From positions 11,877,112 through 11,941,111 of the forward strand of contig JAEMBT020000009.1 of the NCBI GenBank assembly GCA_018873245.2: a DNA stretch of 64,000 nucleotides, given 5' to 3'. The notes beneath the pieces are model-generated. The model searched no databases. It was not told where the DNA came from and saw nothing but the letters and a program-made list of their open reading frames with translations. The first letter of the stretch is position 1, and each line of letters opens with the position of its first letter. A program made the position numbers and the translations under genes. This document shows, piece by piece, positions 14,880 through 26,019 of the stretch. The stretch is from Archegozetes longisetosus. Lineage: Eukaryota; Arthropoda; Arachnida; Sarcoptiformes; Trhypochthoniidae.

Positions 14880-15090
14880 TACGTCCAACGACTTTAAATA
14901 CAGTTAGTTCCAAAATACAATGTCGCACAAATGAGACTACCGCGCAAAATACACTACCGCGCAGTATTGCATCTTGCGCCGCACTGTCGTTTCCGCGTTG
15001 TATTTTGCACGATAGTCTCATTTGGGCAGTATTGTCGCTTCTGTGGTAATGTCGTGCGCAGTATTGACTTGCGCGGTAATGACATGCTAG
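14880..15090. repeat. CpG-rich short-period repeat block (copy 1)
   Basis: Many short units of the form CTACCGCGCAAATGAGA appear on one strand, then as their complements (TTGCGCGGTAATG), so the block folds back on itself. It is much richer in CG than its surroundings. A longer relative is at 57.89-58.19 kb, and the same downstream sequence follows both. Confidence 0.7.
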
Positions 15091-16635
15091 CGTAGAGAGT
15101 AGTGAATCTTTTGTGAATCAGTTAGACTTTGTTTTGAACAGGAAGAAGGAGGAAGAGAGATAAAGAGAGTTATATGATTACTGTGCATTGCGTAGAAAAA
15201 GGATATATAGATGTAAATGATAGGAAGGTAAAAAGGATGTATAGATGTAAAAGAGAGGAAGGTAGAGAGTATGTTAAGAAGAAAAAGTAATGAAATACAA
15301 TATAAAATATAGGTAGGATTATGAGTATTTTTGTATAGTAGTATAAGTATATATTAGTATATTATATACCTAAGATATAATTTAATTCATGTATTGACCA
15401 TAATGAACTTTTATTTTCTTTATTTAAATGAATCTTAAATGTATGTTAAAGTGTTCAGTGCAGATATTACACAATAAAATTTTCTATTTACAATGTCAAT
15501 CATCGAACCAATTTAACAATAAAGATTTAATTAACAACATTTGTCTTATAATTACTCAATATATCTGATAGTAAGATTGCTGGACAAGTGATTTTTATCA
15601 GATATCCTTTCCATCCCAAACTTATATTAGGATGATGATAAGTTGTATCGTGTCCTCCACCAGTTAAATCAATTAGTGGTTTACCGGTGATTAACGATTC
15701 AATTCGCATCTTAGAGTATGAAAATCGTTACTAAAAACGGCTATTCTTTAGATTAGCTCCGCCGCTTTTTTAATGTATAACATTGACGTAATTGATGTTT
15801 AGACAATACAAAAAATATTTTTTATGCCGTTGTTATGGGAACGCATCACATGTTTGTAAAGCATCCATGAATTCACATTTGGCAGTATTTTTAAGTTAGC
15901 TTTATGTTAGATTAGGTTTATTTTAGTATTTTCTTTTTGTTTTTTGAGATATTCGACGTTTTATGGCTATTGGAACATGGTTTGAAAGTTCTCGTTTAGA
16001 TATTCGTAAAATTATGGTTATCTAAAAATAAAGAATTCACTTGATTTCCCACAATTGTTGTTATATTTATTTTATTTGTCTATTAATAAGGTCTTAGAAT
16101 ATTTATATAATATTTAGATCAATTGGTGGAGCTAATCTAAAACCCCCCAAAATACTATTAGATCTAATTATATTAGGGCCAAATAATTTTTGAATTTTCT
16201 CAATTTATATATTCAATAAATAAGCAGTCATAAGTCGATAAAAATGAATATTATTTCACATTAACTGAATACTAATTTATTCGCAATTTATGGAATTTGT
16301 GACTAGAATTTTCTTATTTCTCTTAAATATCAGTTGAACAATCGTAAAATACTAATTAATTTTCGGACTATTGTTAAAATAATTAGATAGCGCTTCATCA
16401 TATATATTTTTAACTTTTGGCGATATTGCGAGGTATCTGCAAAGCTGCGTTATTAATGCCACTGCGAAGAAGGTATACGATAGACAAACATAAATATTTA
16501 AGACAAAATTACTAATTTATTTATATAGACATTTATATAAATTATTATAAAGACCATAGTGTATCTGATCAATATATGAATAACATTTTGAGGAATGAAG
16601 AAGTTTAGAAACATTCAATAGAATAAGTCACAAAA
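15090..16635. repeat. Segmental repeat, copy 1 (partner of 58.5-61.2 and 63.58-63.87 kb)
   Basis: From GTAGAGAGTAGTGAATC at 15095 onward the sequence aligns by eye with 58514 onward. Matching blocks include GAACAGGAAGAAGGAGGAAG, TTAAAGTGTTCAGTGC, CTTATAATT, TTTACCGGTGATTAACG and ATGAATATTATTTCACATT. The shared order continues to the GCTGCGTTATTAATGCCA block at 16446. Copy 1 lacks the insertions present in copy 2 at 58.86 and 61.23 kb but has its own at 15747. A 61-codon minus-strand frame here (15709-15527, MRIESLITGKPLIDLTGGG) is not intact in copy 2 and is probably a relic. Confidence 0.8.
15747..16141. mobile_element. Small TIR element (MITE) inserted in the segmental repeat
   Basis: A 395-bp block present in copy 1 of the segmental repeat and absent from copy 2. 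It is bounded by TTTAGATTAGCTCC at 15747-15760 and its exact complement GGAGCTAATCTAAA at 16128-16141. No coding capacity. Confidence 0.65.
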
Positions 16636-16765
16636 CTTATGCTTAACTATTGAAAGCATGGATACTGTTTCAAAGTTGAATTATTAATTTCGAAGTGTTA
16701 ATATGCATTGAAAAGAGTGATACAAATCCAGCCTATGGCTAGCGTCTGACGCTAGGGACGCTTCT

Positions 16766-16977
16766 GAAATGGTATCAATTCTTATGTAAAAACACCTTAG
16801 GAATCGATTGGTGACATTCCCGAACTTGAAAACTGGCGGTTTATGAGATAAAGGGTGTTAAATATATTTATTTTATTTAAACTTTGTCTATTTTACAAAC
16901 GGTTTATTTTTTGGGTTAGGGAATGTCACCAATCGATTCCTGAGGTGATTTTACATAAAAATTGAAGTCTCATTTGC
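16766..16977. repeat. Hairpin MITE with about 60-bp arms
   Basis: Inverted arms about 16766-16830 and 16918-16977 share ATCGATTGGTGACATTCCC, the CACCTNAGGA block and TTATGTAAAA. The spacer is about 90 bp. Target duplication not identified. Confidence 0.75.
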
Positions 16978-17321
16978 AAAAATATGTGATCATTTAGCTA
17001 TATTTATTAATTAAAATATTTTACTTTGACGCTCTCTAGCGTAAAAACTATAAGCTTACGGAGATGGGCGCATTGGCAATTTTGATCAAGCTGATGTCCT
17101 CTATTAAAATATATCTTCAGATCCCGGGTGCATCAATAGGCAGAACCCCATAGACTTATTTTATCGTTCTTTCGGATTAGTGTATGATTTCCGGTACTTC
17201 AGAATTAAGATCTTAGAACCCCTATAACTAGAATTACCTTTTCAGCATACTTATTTATTTATCTATTTGAATGATCACATGTAGAAATTTTCTAGGCATT
17301 TTGACAAACTTTACGTTTATA
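16978..17321. other. Intergenic, nothing recognised
   Basis: Unremarkable AT-rich sequence between a MITE and a pogo element; it starts near a short palindrome around the word CTAGCG. Confidence 0.4.
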
Positions 17322-19308
17322 CAGTAATGCCTCGATTCCGTTTACTCGATTGGGGCTAAAATTTTTATTAACAAAAAGGAGTTATTAAGAGATTCGATTC
17401 TGTTGATATTATTAACAAATCGATTTAATATCATTAGTCTATAAATGACTATTAGAGATGACTTAAATATTCAGTAATTTGAGCTTGTCTTGAGACTAGA
17501 ACTCGATTATTGACTACAATTTTCTCGAGATTGTCTATAAAATTAACAAAATGAGAATTATCTCCATTGAAAATGAGGTAATTTTTATCATATTTATTGC
17601 TCTAATGACTTCAGCAAAAGTGGGTTTCAGTGCAGGTACGAGTTCATTACTAGGTTAATCCAGAGCCTCATCAGGATCTTCTTCGATGTCCATGTTTTTA
17701 TCCATTGCATAAGCTAATAGTTCCTCATCACTCCTCTCCTGAACAATTGCCAATTCGTTGTCTATTTCAGTAAATTCAGCGAAAGTAGTGCCGTTAAGAT
17801 CAATTTTTTCAGTCAAAGCACTTCAAAGAACATGTGGTTCGTTATCTTAATTGACTTCGACGTCTTCAGCATCTTTGTTTGCAGCAAATCCAGCTTTGGT
17901 GAACAATTCTTGATCGTAGAGGTAGAAATCTCATCCCAAGCAAATGCTACTATGTTGATAGCTTCAAGAAGATTTATCTTAGTTTGTTCTGCCTTAAGCC
18001 TTGGGTTCAGTTCCATTTCTCGAAGCAATTTTCTTATAACCCGTTTGCGACAATTAACCTTGAAGTACTTTATAACTCCTTGATCCATAGGTTGGGCCGC
18101 TGATGTTGTCGATGGAGGCAAAAACACAACTTTGGTATTTGATAAATTGAGGTCTGGGTGACACGGGCAGTTGTGGACTATCACCAAAATTTTGCGATTT
18201 TCTTTGACCATTCGCCTGTTAAAGTTTGACATGTATTCTTGAAACAGATTGGATGACATCCAAGCTTTTCTGTTAGCTCTGTATATAATGGAAAAGGACT
18301 TGACTTCTTTAAAACATCTTGGGTTCATCGACTTCCCAATGACAAGTGGCCTTAGTTTCTCTGATCCGTCCATGTTGGCACCTAATAGAATAGTTATCCT
18401 TTCCTTGCTTTTCTTTCCGTCCTGCACTTGTCTCCCTTTACTGTATACGTTAAACTTGGAATGAGGAGAAAGAAGAGACCCAATTCATCTAAGTTGTAGA
18501 TGTCACTCTCTTATAGTCTTTGATGATCTCGAGAAGTTTTTCTCTCCGATCCTTCACCACTTCTTTGCAAACTGAAGAGGATTCTCCACGGAGTGTCTTC
18601 AGGTAGACATTGTTGCGTTTCTTGAACCTTCGGAAAAACCCATTACTTGCTTTGAAGTTTTTGATATTCATCTTTTAACTTACTTCACTGCCTTCTCCTG
18701 GATCGGCGCCTGTTGCACTGGAAATCCTTTTGAGTTAAGATGGTAATGAAATCTTCGAGAGTTTTCTCTGATCTAGGATTAGCTGCACTTTTGAGATTTT
18801 TCGCTTAGAGTCCATATTTGCCTCAAAAGCCGCAATAATCTTCTCTCTTTGCTGCAATATTCTGGAGATATTTGCTTTCGACTTCAATCCGTACCTCTTC
18901 ATAATTTCTAGATACGATATCTTCTTCTCTACTTCTTGGATGATCTTGTATTTGTGACGCAAAGGAATGAACTTAAGATATTTTCCTGACATTTTTGTCT
19001 CCACGTGTTAACAGACAACTCCTTAATGACTTTTCTGTGACTTTAAAACTTTGTTTACAGAAATATATGCAAGACAATTGGTTTTTATTAAAACCGGTTT
19101 GATAAGATAGATTAACAATTTCAAGGTATTTTATATGAGTAATACTGTGAAAACCTGTTAACAAAAACGATATTTTAACTAAATCGAGGTTAACAGAAAT
19201 GAGTGAACCTTTAATAGTAAGTGTATAATAAAAGGTCAGGACTTTTATTCATGTTAACATAATTGAATTATTAACAAAATTAAGTGATACAGAATCGAGG
19301 TATTACTG
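17322..19308 (-). mobile_element. pogo/Tigger-type transposon, copy 1
   Basis: A 1,987-bp element flanked by TA on both sides (17320-17321, 19309-19310). Termini are CAGTAATGCCTCGATTC on the left and GAATCGAGGTATTACTG on the right, a short TIR as expected for pogo. Further TIR-like words (GTTAACAGAA and complements) lie inside the ends. A related element is at 54.2-56.2 kb. Confidence 0.93.
17813..18992 (-). pseudogene. pogo/Tigger transposase (CENP-B-like HTH plus DDE_1), broken
   Basis: The minus strand starts with MSGKYLKFIPLRHKYK at 18992. The first segment is the psq/CENP-B-N helix-turn-helix (NISRILQQREKI). The segment 18671-18489 is the second DNA-binding domain (SNGFFRRFKKRNNVYLK, RGESSSV). 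The first catalytic motif, DIYNLDELGLFF, lies around 18470 in another frame. The third segment, 18427-17813, carries QPMDQGVIKYFK. The Asp expected in the second catalytic motif (D-N-x-P-x-H) is His (VIVHNCPCHP). At least two frameshifts separate the segments, so the copy is dead twice over. Confidence 0.9.
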
Positions 19309-19596
19309 TATAACTAAATAGATTACGAAATATAAAAAGACTGTAAATCATGTTGATAATAGTTTCGATAGGCTAACTGCCATCATGAATATTTGCGTAT
19401 GTAAAACTACTTATAATTGTAACTAATGTCTTTGCAACTTTACGTTTCTTCACTATTCGTCTTCATGCAATACTTATGTGGATTTTTTGCTAGAGTTTAT
19501 AGGACCAAATTCTTTGCCTGGTAATTATAGATGGTGTTATGTTTATATTAGTTTCGTTAAAGATTGTATTGACTCAATTCATATAACGCATGCGTA

Positions 19597-20896
19597 GTAA
19601 AATTGACACCACTTTTAGAATCTAATTCGAATTCGAATGATTTTATGCAATGCTTATTATGATATCATTTTGAAGCTTATTTATCTCTCTATTTGACCAT
19701 TGAATTAATTATTTAATTATCTTATGATTAAAAAATATGTCGACGAGTAAAGAACTACTTGTCAGGGAACGCATTGGCAGTTTTTATGAGCGCAATAAAG
19801 AAATGAAAACTAACTTAATTGTAAAGCACTTTGCATTAGAAGGAATCTCAAAATCGACTGTTTTAAGAACAATTAAAAGAATTAAAGATGGAATTAACTT
19901 AAAAAAGAATGACAGGAAGTGGTAATTGGCATAAAATAAGTGATAAAACTAAACAAAAAATAGTTGAGGAAAATGTGTCTGAAATTGGTGTTAGTTTTCG
20001 CTCAATTGGACGCAAACATAAAATGTCTGATTCAACTGCTAAAAAAAATTCTTAGTGATTATGGAATTGTGAAAAGGAAAAGAATAAAAGCTCCAGAAGT
20101 TAGCGAAAAACAGAAATTAAGACAAAAGAAAGCATTAGAAAAGTTGAGGAGAGGCTTATTGAAACCCTCAGAAAGTATTGAGATAATAATGGATGACGAA
20201 AGCTATTTCACGTGCGATGGAAGTGATAACTATGGAAATGATTCGTATTTTCATTCAGATTTAATGCCTGTTTCTGATAAAACAAAGTATAGATTTAAGA
20301 ATAAATTTCCCGAAAAAGTATTAGTTTGGATCGCAATAAGCAGTCGAGGGCTTTCTCAGGCATTAATCAAACCTTCAGGTAATGCCATCAATGCTCAGAT
20401 TTATATCAAAGACTGTATTCGCACAAAATTAATGAAATTTATTAATAAACATCACTCCGACGGTAATTTTGTGTTTTGGCCAGACCTGGCATCGAGTCAT
20501 TACGCGAACGCAACAATTGCAGAGTTTGAGAGATTAAATATTAGAGTTGTCCCAAAAGATTCAAACCCCCCAAACTGTCCTCAAGTTCGTCCAATTGAAA
20601 CGTTTTGGGCACAACTTAAGAAAAATGTTTATGCAAAAGGTTTTAAAGCAGAATCTATTCAAGAATTGATAGTTAAAATCAAACACGAACTAAGAGTTAT
20701 ACCCAAAAACTACTGCCAGAGAGTCATGAGACGTGTGAAGATTAATGTGCGAAAAGCTGCTGACAGAGGTGTCCTATCCATTAGAAATTAATTTTATATA
20801 TTCTTTAATATTCCATTTCTCAAATGTTAAAATTCTGAACGAATTCTATTCTTAATAAAAAAGTTATAATAAAATTAGTTTTGGTGTCAATTTTAC
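19597..20896 (+). mobile_element. Mariner-like (DD37E) transposon, element 1
   Basis: A 1,300-bp element flanked by TA (19595-19596 and 20897-20898). Its ends are GTAAAATTGACACCA on the left and TGGTGTCAATTTTAC on the right, exact complements over 15 bp. It interrupts copy 1 of the segmental repeat: TTGACTCAATTCATATA before it and TAGTTAAGAGGAGATATTTC after it are neighbours in copy 2 at 63.75-63.83 kb. Confidence 0.93.
19737..20791 (+). pseudogene. DD37E mariner-like transposase, two frameshifts
   Basis: Starts MSTSKELLVRERIGSFYERN. The catalytic residues are D in IMDDESYF, D in FWPDLASSHYA and E in RPIETFWA; 37 residues lie between the last two, so DD37E. Two +1 shifts, both at A runs (near 19905 and 20045), split the N-terminal DNA-binding part into three frames; the middle piece reads GSGNWHKISDKTKQKIVEE. 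From about 20040 to the stop at 20791 the catalytic domain is uninterrupted. Close relative of the transposase at 21.4-22.5 kb. Confidence 0.9.
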
Positions 20897-21278
20897 TAAG
20901 CAGTCGTTAATTTAATTAGCAACCTCAAATTCCTTCATTTAGTTTCGCTTGTAGTTAAGAGGAGATATTTCATTCTTTTCATAAGCATTTTGCTATTTTT
21001 AAGCAGGAAATCTGATTCATTTCCTGCAATGGAAATAGAATTTCTCGTTTCCTTCAGTAAACGTAATTAGTTCCTAACTTTAATGAAAACCTTTAATAGA
21101 ATTGACACAACCTACAATCCTAATCATGTCATATGAATCAATATATTTCCTCTAACTCATTCTATTAGATTTGGACAATAATTTAATCCAAGTCAGTGCA
21201 ATCATAGTTTTTCAATAATTGAAGCAAATTCAGGTTAGTTTAAATATTTTTCCTCATTTGTATTATGTTTCTGAAATA

Positions 21279-22602
21279 GTAAGCCTTGGCTAGAGAAATC
21301 TGCACAAAATTTAAGACTCAATTTCTTAACCAAATATAGTTTATTCGATTAAATTTTGTTTTTACTTTGAAAGAATAGTTTTTAGTCAACAAAATAGTGC
21401 AATAATTAGTTTCTAATAATTTATGATAAGAAAGATGTCCTCCTCTAAATAGCTTGTGGTTAGAAAAAGGATTGGCGCTTTTATTGAAAGAAACCCGAAT
21501 ATGAAAACTTTTGATATCGTAAGACATAATGAACTGAAGGGCATCCCTCGCCGTACAGTATATTCAATTATCCAAAGATTCAAAAGTGGTCAGAGTGCCA
21601 ATCGGACTCCAGGTTCGGGAAAAAACCGAGAAATTAACTGAAAAACTAAAGAAAAAATAATTGAGTTCGCTGTTAATGAAGTCGGACTCAGTTACCGAAT
21701 GATTGACCGCAAATTCGGTGTTAATCACATAACTGTAAAGAAAATTCTCACCGATGCAGGAGTTGAACGCAAAAACCGAAAAGAGTGCCCTAAATCTACT
21801 GAAAAACAATCCCAAAAGCAAAAGAAGTGCTTAAACAAACTGAAGAGAACTCTATTTAAGCCATCAAATGGAATTGACATTATAATGGATGACGAGTCCT
21901 ATTTTACTACTGATGGCTCCGATACGGAATTCAACAAATTTTATTATGCACACCAGATGTTAGAAGTACCCGAAAAAGTAAAGTTTAAACCGAAATCTAA
22001 ATTTCCAAATAAAGTAATGGTTTGGATCGCCATCAGTTCTAAAGGAGTTTCAGAGCCCTATATTATCAGATCGGGTAATGCGATCACTGGAGAAGTCTAT
22101 ATTCGGGAATGTTTACCACTTCTCAAAGACTTCATTAATATGTACCATTCAGACGATGAATATGTTTTCTGGCCCGACTTGGCTACTTCTCATTACGCCA
22201 AAATCACTCAAGAAGTTTACCAAAGAGTTGGGATCAAAGTTGTTCCAAAAAAGATTAATCCTCCGAATGTCCCCCAACTCAACCCAATTGAAAGATTTTG
22301 GGCAAATTTGTGTAAAAAAATTTACGAAAATGGATGGACAACAGATGAAATACCTAAACTAATTCGATGAATCAAAACAACAAAACGTAAAAGATCTGAA
22401 AATCTGTGCAAAAACCTTGAGAGGTGTTAAGACTGAGTTCCTCAAAGCAGCGGACAAAGGAGTACTATCTATCATCAATTGATATCAAATCAAACTTCAT
22501 AAAATCTATTTTCATTTAATAAATTTCTGTTCGATTTCGGTGAAATTTCGATTAATAATTATTAAAATTATTTTTGTGCAGATTTCTTTAGCCAAGGCTT
22601 AC
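21279..22602 (+). mobile_element. Mariner-like (DD37E) transposon, element 2
   Basis: A 1,324-bp element with ends GTAAGCCTTGGCTAGAGAAA on the left and TTTCTTTAGCCAAGGCTTAC on the right. The TIR is about 31 bp with few mismatches and continues into ATCTGCACAAAA. TA precedes the left end; the right flank reads TTA, so the duplication has a one-base change. Confidence 0.92.
21435..22482 (+). pseudogene. DD37E mariner-like transposase, nonsense and frameshift mutations
   Basis: From the ATG at 21435 the frame reads MSSSK then TAG where element 1 has Glu, then LVVRKRIGAFIERN. A second in-frame stop (TGA) follows REIN near 21640. The catalytic triad is otherwise present: IMDDESYF, FWPDLATSHYA and NPIERFWA, with 37 residues between the last two. 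Near 22370 a TGA follows PKLIR, and the C-terminus (AADKGVLSIIN) continues in another frame to 22482. Confidence 0.9.
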
Positions 22603-23219
22603 TTATTCATATATAAAAGTTGTTTTTGTTGAACTTAATTGGTGTTTTAAGTAAGTTTAAAAATAGTCTAAATATTTTACTTTAATACAAATCTTGCTCT
22701 AAAAGTTTGAAATTTTCTATCAGACTATTCCTTAATTTAATCAGTGATAAAGGTACTCTTCTCTGCTGTAACTTTAACACATTCACTAATGCCTTAGAAT
22801 TAGATAATAAAAACTACTAAGTGTCAATGTTAAAAATTATAAAGTAGATTATAGTTTTGTGAGAGAAGTATACATTAACAGCGTATTACTAAAATTGGTG
22901 GTTTAATAAAAGCATTATTAACTAATTCTAAAATTGATTTTCCTCTTAATAAATGAAACCGTACCCAAAGAAATGGTGAACATATCTTTAATTAAAACAT
23001 CTAATTCAATTGCTTACGTAAATTTACCTAATATCGTGGCTAATTTTTTGCAGCATTTCATTCTATTATTTTGCCTACTTCATGCAACACTACTATTGAT
23101 ATTTACATACCGTTGGAGTTTACAGAGCCGAATTCCCTATCTTAAAATTATAGTGTAGATATACTTATATTAGTTTTTTAAAAACCTGCTTTTACTCAAT
23201 TCAAATGCTCTAAATAGCT
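22603..23219. other. Intergenic, nothing recognised
   Basis: AT-rich. The 74-codon frame at 22934-23158 (+) has a hydrophobic stretch but no family resemblance, no Kozak-like context and no splice support, so I do not call it. Confidence 0.4.
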
Positions 23220-23224
23220 TAATG

Positions 23225-24938
23225 GTTAGGTTTTACTTATCGTGTTCCGCCAATATGGGAGGTCCTATGGCGAAACCACCTATATATATATAATCGTCTT
23301 GATAACCTGAGTTTATCGATACCTCTCTCGTGTCCCTAGAACCTATTTACGAAAAGTTGGGCCTAGGTATCTAAAGACTGGACCTAAACATACCATATTT
23401 GGTATGCTAACTCTACTCAACAACATGAGTCTATCGATACCCTACTTGGGATACTTAGGTGTAGCTACGAATAGTTGAATCTAACAAGCACACTCACAAA
23501 GTGCCGGATCGGTTTTGGGGAAATGTATATATTTTTGAAAAGTACTCGTCGAGGCATGTTTAATGGTATATATCATTGCCGCCCGAGACGAGGTCAAAGT
23601 TAAAAAATCGAGGGCCCAACTTTGGGCAAAATTCAAAATTTGACTGTTTGTCCGCGGATAACTTGAGTTGAAGCCAAAACACTAATATATTTGAAATCTA
23701 CTCATAATGCTGAATCGAATGATACCCAACATGATCCGGTGCGGACTATCCCCGAAGGGACTCCCAGCACCCACCGGGAATCGATTTCTTTGTCTTAGTC
23801 AATGCGGACTATCCCCTAATGGGAAATCCGAGCACCCATTGGCCAGGTTGTCGGACCCAGTGCGGACTGTCCACGCAAGGACTCACAGCACCCACAGCAT
23901 GGGTTTAGGTTAGGTTAGGCTGGGTTTAATGAAAGTGTAGATCATTATAAAAATCACCGAAACAGAGTACATCTTTGCACCAACTACAGCAGATGAAGCC
24001 ATAATTGGCATAACCGCTATGATAATATATAGCGTGATTCAACTTGAAGCACAATTGGGTCATGGATTGAAAGGATTCGGGGGATTCTTTGAAGAACCCC
24101 AAGTTCGCGACACAAACGTTAAACATTTTGAACACTTTTCTGGGGACTTCTGCTTCTTCCGGAGTTGCATCCGAAGAAGGGTCACCATATCTAGCCTTTA
24201 AAGGGGCTGTTAATTGAGCGAAAACGCCGTTTGGAGAAAGTATTGCGTTGTGAAAGAAGTCTGAACAATGAATGAAGTTATCAAATGTTTATTAACAAGA
24301 ATGGCCTGAACCTAGTTATGTTGGGTATCATTCGATTCAGCATCATGAGTAGATTTCAAATATAGCAGTGTTTTGGCTCTAACTCAAGTTATCGCCCCAC
24401 AAACAGTCAAATTTTGAATTTTGCCCAAAGTTAGGCCCCCGGTTTTTGACCTTTGACCTCGTCTCGGGCGGCAATGATATGTGCCGTTGAACTTGCCTCG
24501 ACGAGTACTTTTCAAAAAAATATACATTTCCCCAAAACCGATCTGGCACTTCGTGATTGTTCGTTGTAAGTCATTAAAGGCTGGTTCTGGGCTCGCATAT
24601 TTGATACGGAAACTTCATTTAATAGCTTCAGTCTGTTAGTACCCAAATTGGGACCCTAACCTAACTTGACCCAGGATCTATTTATAAACATTTTCTATCT
24701 ATGCCTTAGGATCCCAAGTGGGGTATCGATAGACCCATATTGTTGAGTAAAGTTAGCATGCCATATATGGTATGCTTAGGTCCGGCCCTTAGGGGCCTAG
24801 GTCGAACTTTTTGTAGCTAGGTCCTAGGATCCCGGGTGGGTATCGATGAACTTAGGTTGTCAAGACGCGAGTATATATATAGGGGTTCCGCTCTAGGACC
24901 TCCCAAATGGGCGGAGCACGATAAGTAAAACCTAATCT
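23225..24938. mobile_element. Large foldback element, copy B, with arms over 300 bp
   Basis: Outer arms start GGTTTTACTTATCGTG near 23227 and end with the complement near 24938. Both carry CTCCCA/TGGGAGGTCCTA, a TATATATATA tract, TATCGATACC, and a block around CATACCATATTTGGTATG. An inner pair around 23500-23650 and 24410-24560 shares AAAGTACTCGTCGAGGCA and GCCGCCCGAGACGAGGTC-like words. Its middle (GGGGCTGTTAATTGAGCG near 24203) matches copy A at 9.9-10.5 kb. It has no transposase, so it must be mobilised in trans if active. Confidence 0.8.
23739..23900 (+). repeat. Three GC-rich tandem units inside foldback copy B
   Basis: Units begin TGCGGACTATCCCC (about 23740), TGCGGACTATCCCC (about 23803) and TGCGGACTGTCC (about 23871), each followed some 20-25 bp later by CAGCACCCA or GAGCACCCA. 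Period about 62-68 bp. The segment is far more GC-rich than the element around it. TTAGG occurs three times in tandem just after it (23905-23919). Confidence 0.65.
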
Positions 24939-24993
24939 TTAATAACTTCAATATTTGACACTAATCGTACTTTCTTATTGCCAACAGGTGGTA

Positions 24994-25019
24994 TCTCTCT
25001 CTCTCTCTCTCTCTCTCTC
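24994..25019 (+). repeat. (TC)n microsatellite
   Basis: Thirteen TC units immediately outside foldback copy B, flanked by GGTGGTA and GCAAATTT. Confidence 0.95.
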
Positions 25020-25224
25020 GCAAATTTAAAATTAATCAACATTATCTTAAGTACGATTTCAAGTCAAAATAAAAATTCAAAATAAGAACAAAAGTGACGA
25101 GTGCAGTAGATAGTAAAGAAATAGTTAACATACTAAATGAATAGCAAAATCCTTATGACTACGTTTATACAATGATCAAGTTGATTGCTCATAATAGAAT
25201 TCAAATTCGAAAGTAGACTACTCG

Positions 25225-25915
25225 TAGGCAGGCTAACTGCCACGGCTCTGGCCATTTGCGTGAGATTTTGATACCAAAGGGGAGCAAGCGATTCAAATTC
25301 CAGAAATCAATCAATTCTACACTTAAGTTACATAAAAACGTTTACTTCTGAGAGTTACATCATTATTAGCGAATAATTAACTTTATTTGAAAGTGTATTT
25401 TTATTAAATTTTGTAGCTTTTAATATCATCACATTCTATTAAACGTAATCAGCGAACTCAATGCGTGAAATTTGAAAGCTAGACTTTACGCAGATTGCTG
25501 CTCTGACCAGATAAATATTCATTCGACTTCTCTCGTCGTCCTATTATTTATTCATTTGAACACAATTCATACACAACTGAGATAATACATTCTAAACTCT
25601 TTAATTTGACTCAAGCTTATTGTTGTTTGAATTTGTCTTTTCCATATTGACAATAATTTGCTTGTAATTGCAACTTTGTCTATTTAACCTTTTCGCTTAC
25701 ATTTGTGAAGGAAAGCTTCGTATCCACTAAATTTAGACTTAAGCTCAATTAGCACTAAATTGAGACAGTCTTAGAAATAACTTTCAAGTAATTTATTTTA
25801 CAGTTTATCGCTTAGTATTTTAAATATTTTCATGTCATTCTATGATATAAATCAAAATTATTCGTTTTAAAATTGAGTTCTAACATATTTTATTCTAGTT
25901 TCAGTAAATCTAAAC
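25225..25915 (+). repeat. Diverged copy of the 42.0-kb TIR element, directly upstream of the ankyrin gene
   Basis: Starts TAGGCAGGCTAACTGCCACGG and continues with ATTTGCGTGAGATTTTGAT, then aligns block by block with 42006-42675: ATTAGCGAATAATTAACT, GCTTTTAATATC, GAGATAATACATT, and ACAGTTTATCGCTTAGTATT near 25800. Homology ends about 100 bp before the ankyrin ATG at 26020. The right TIR of the 42-kb element is not found here. It may hold the gene's promoter. Confidence 0.75.
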
Positions 25916-26019
25916 TCCCAAGCAGTTTAGCTTATTCTTCAATTGAAATAAGTATTTTGAAAGACGCATCATATTGAGAACAAATGTAGTGAAATAAACA
26001 TTTTTATATAGGGGAGCAA

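Noticed and set aside
14788..15049. Overlapping frames of 77 and 71 codons in the CpG-rich block
   Set aside because: They arise from the short-period repeat on both strands and show no protein-like conservation.
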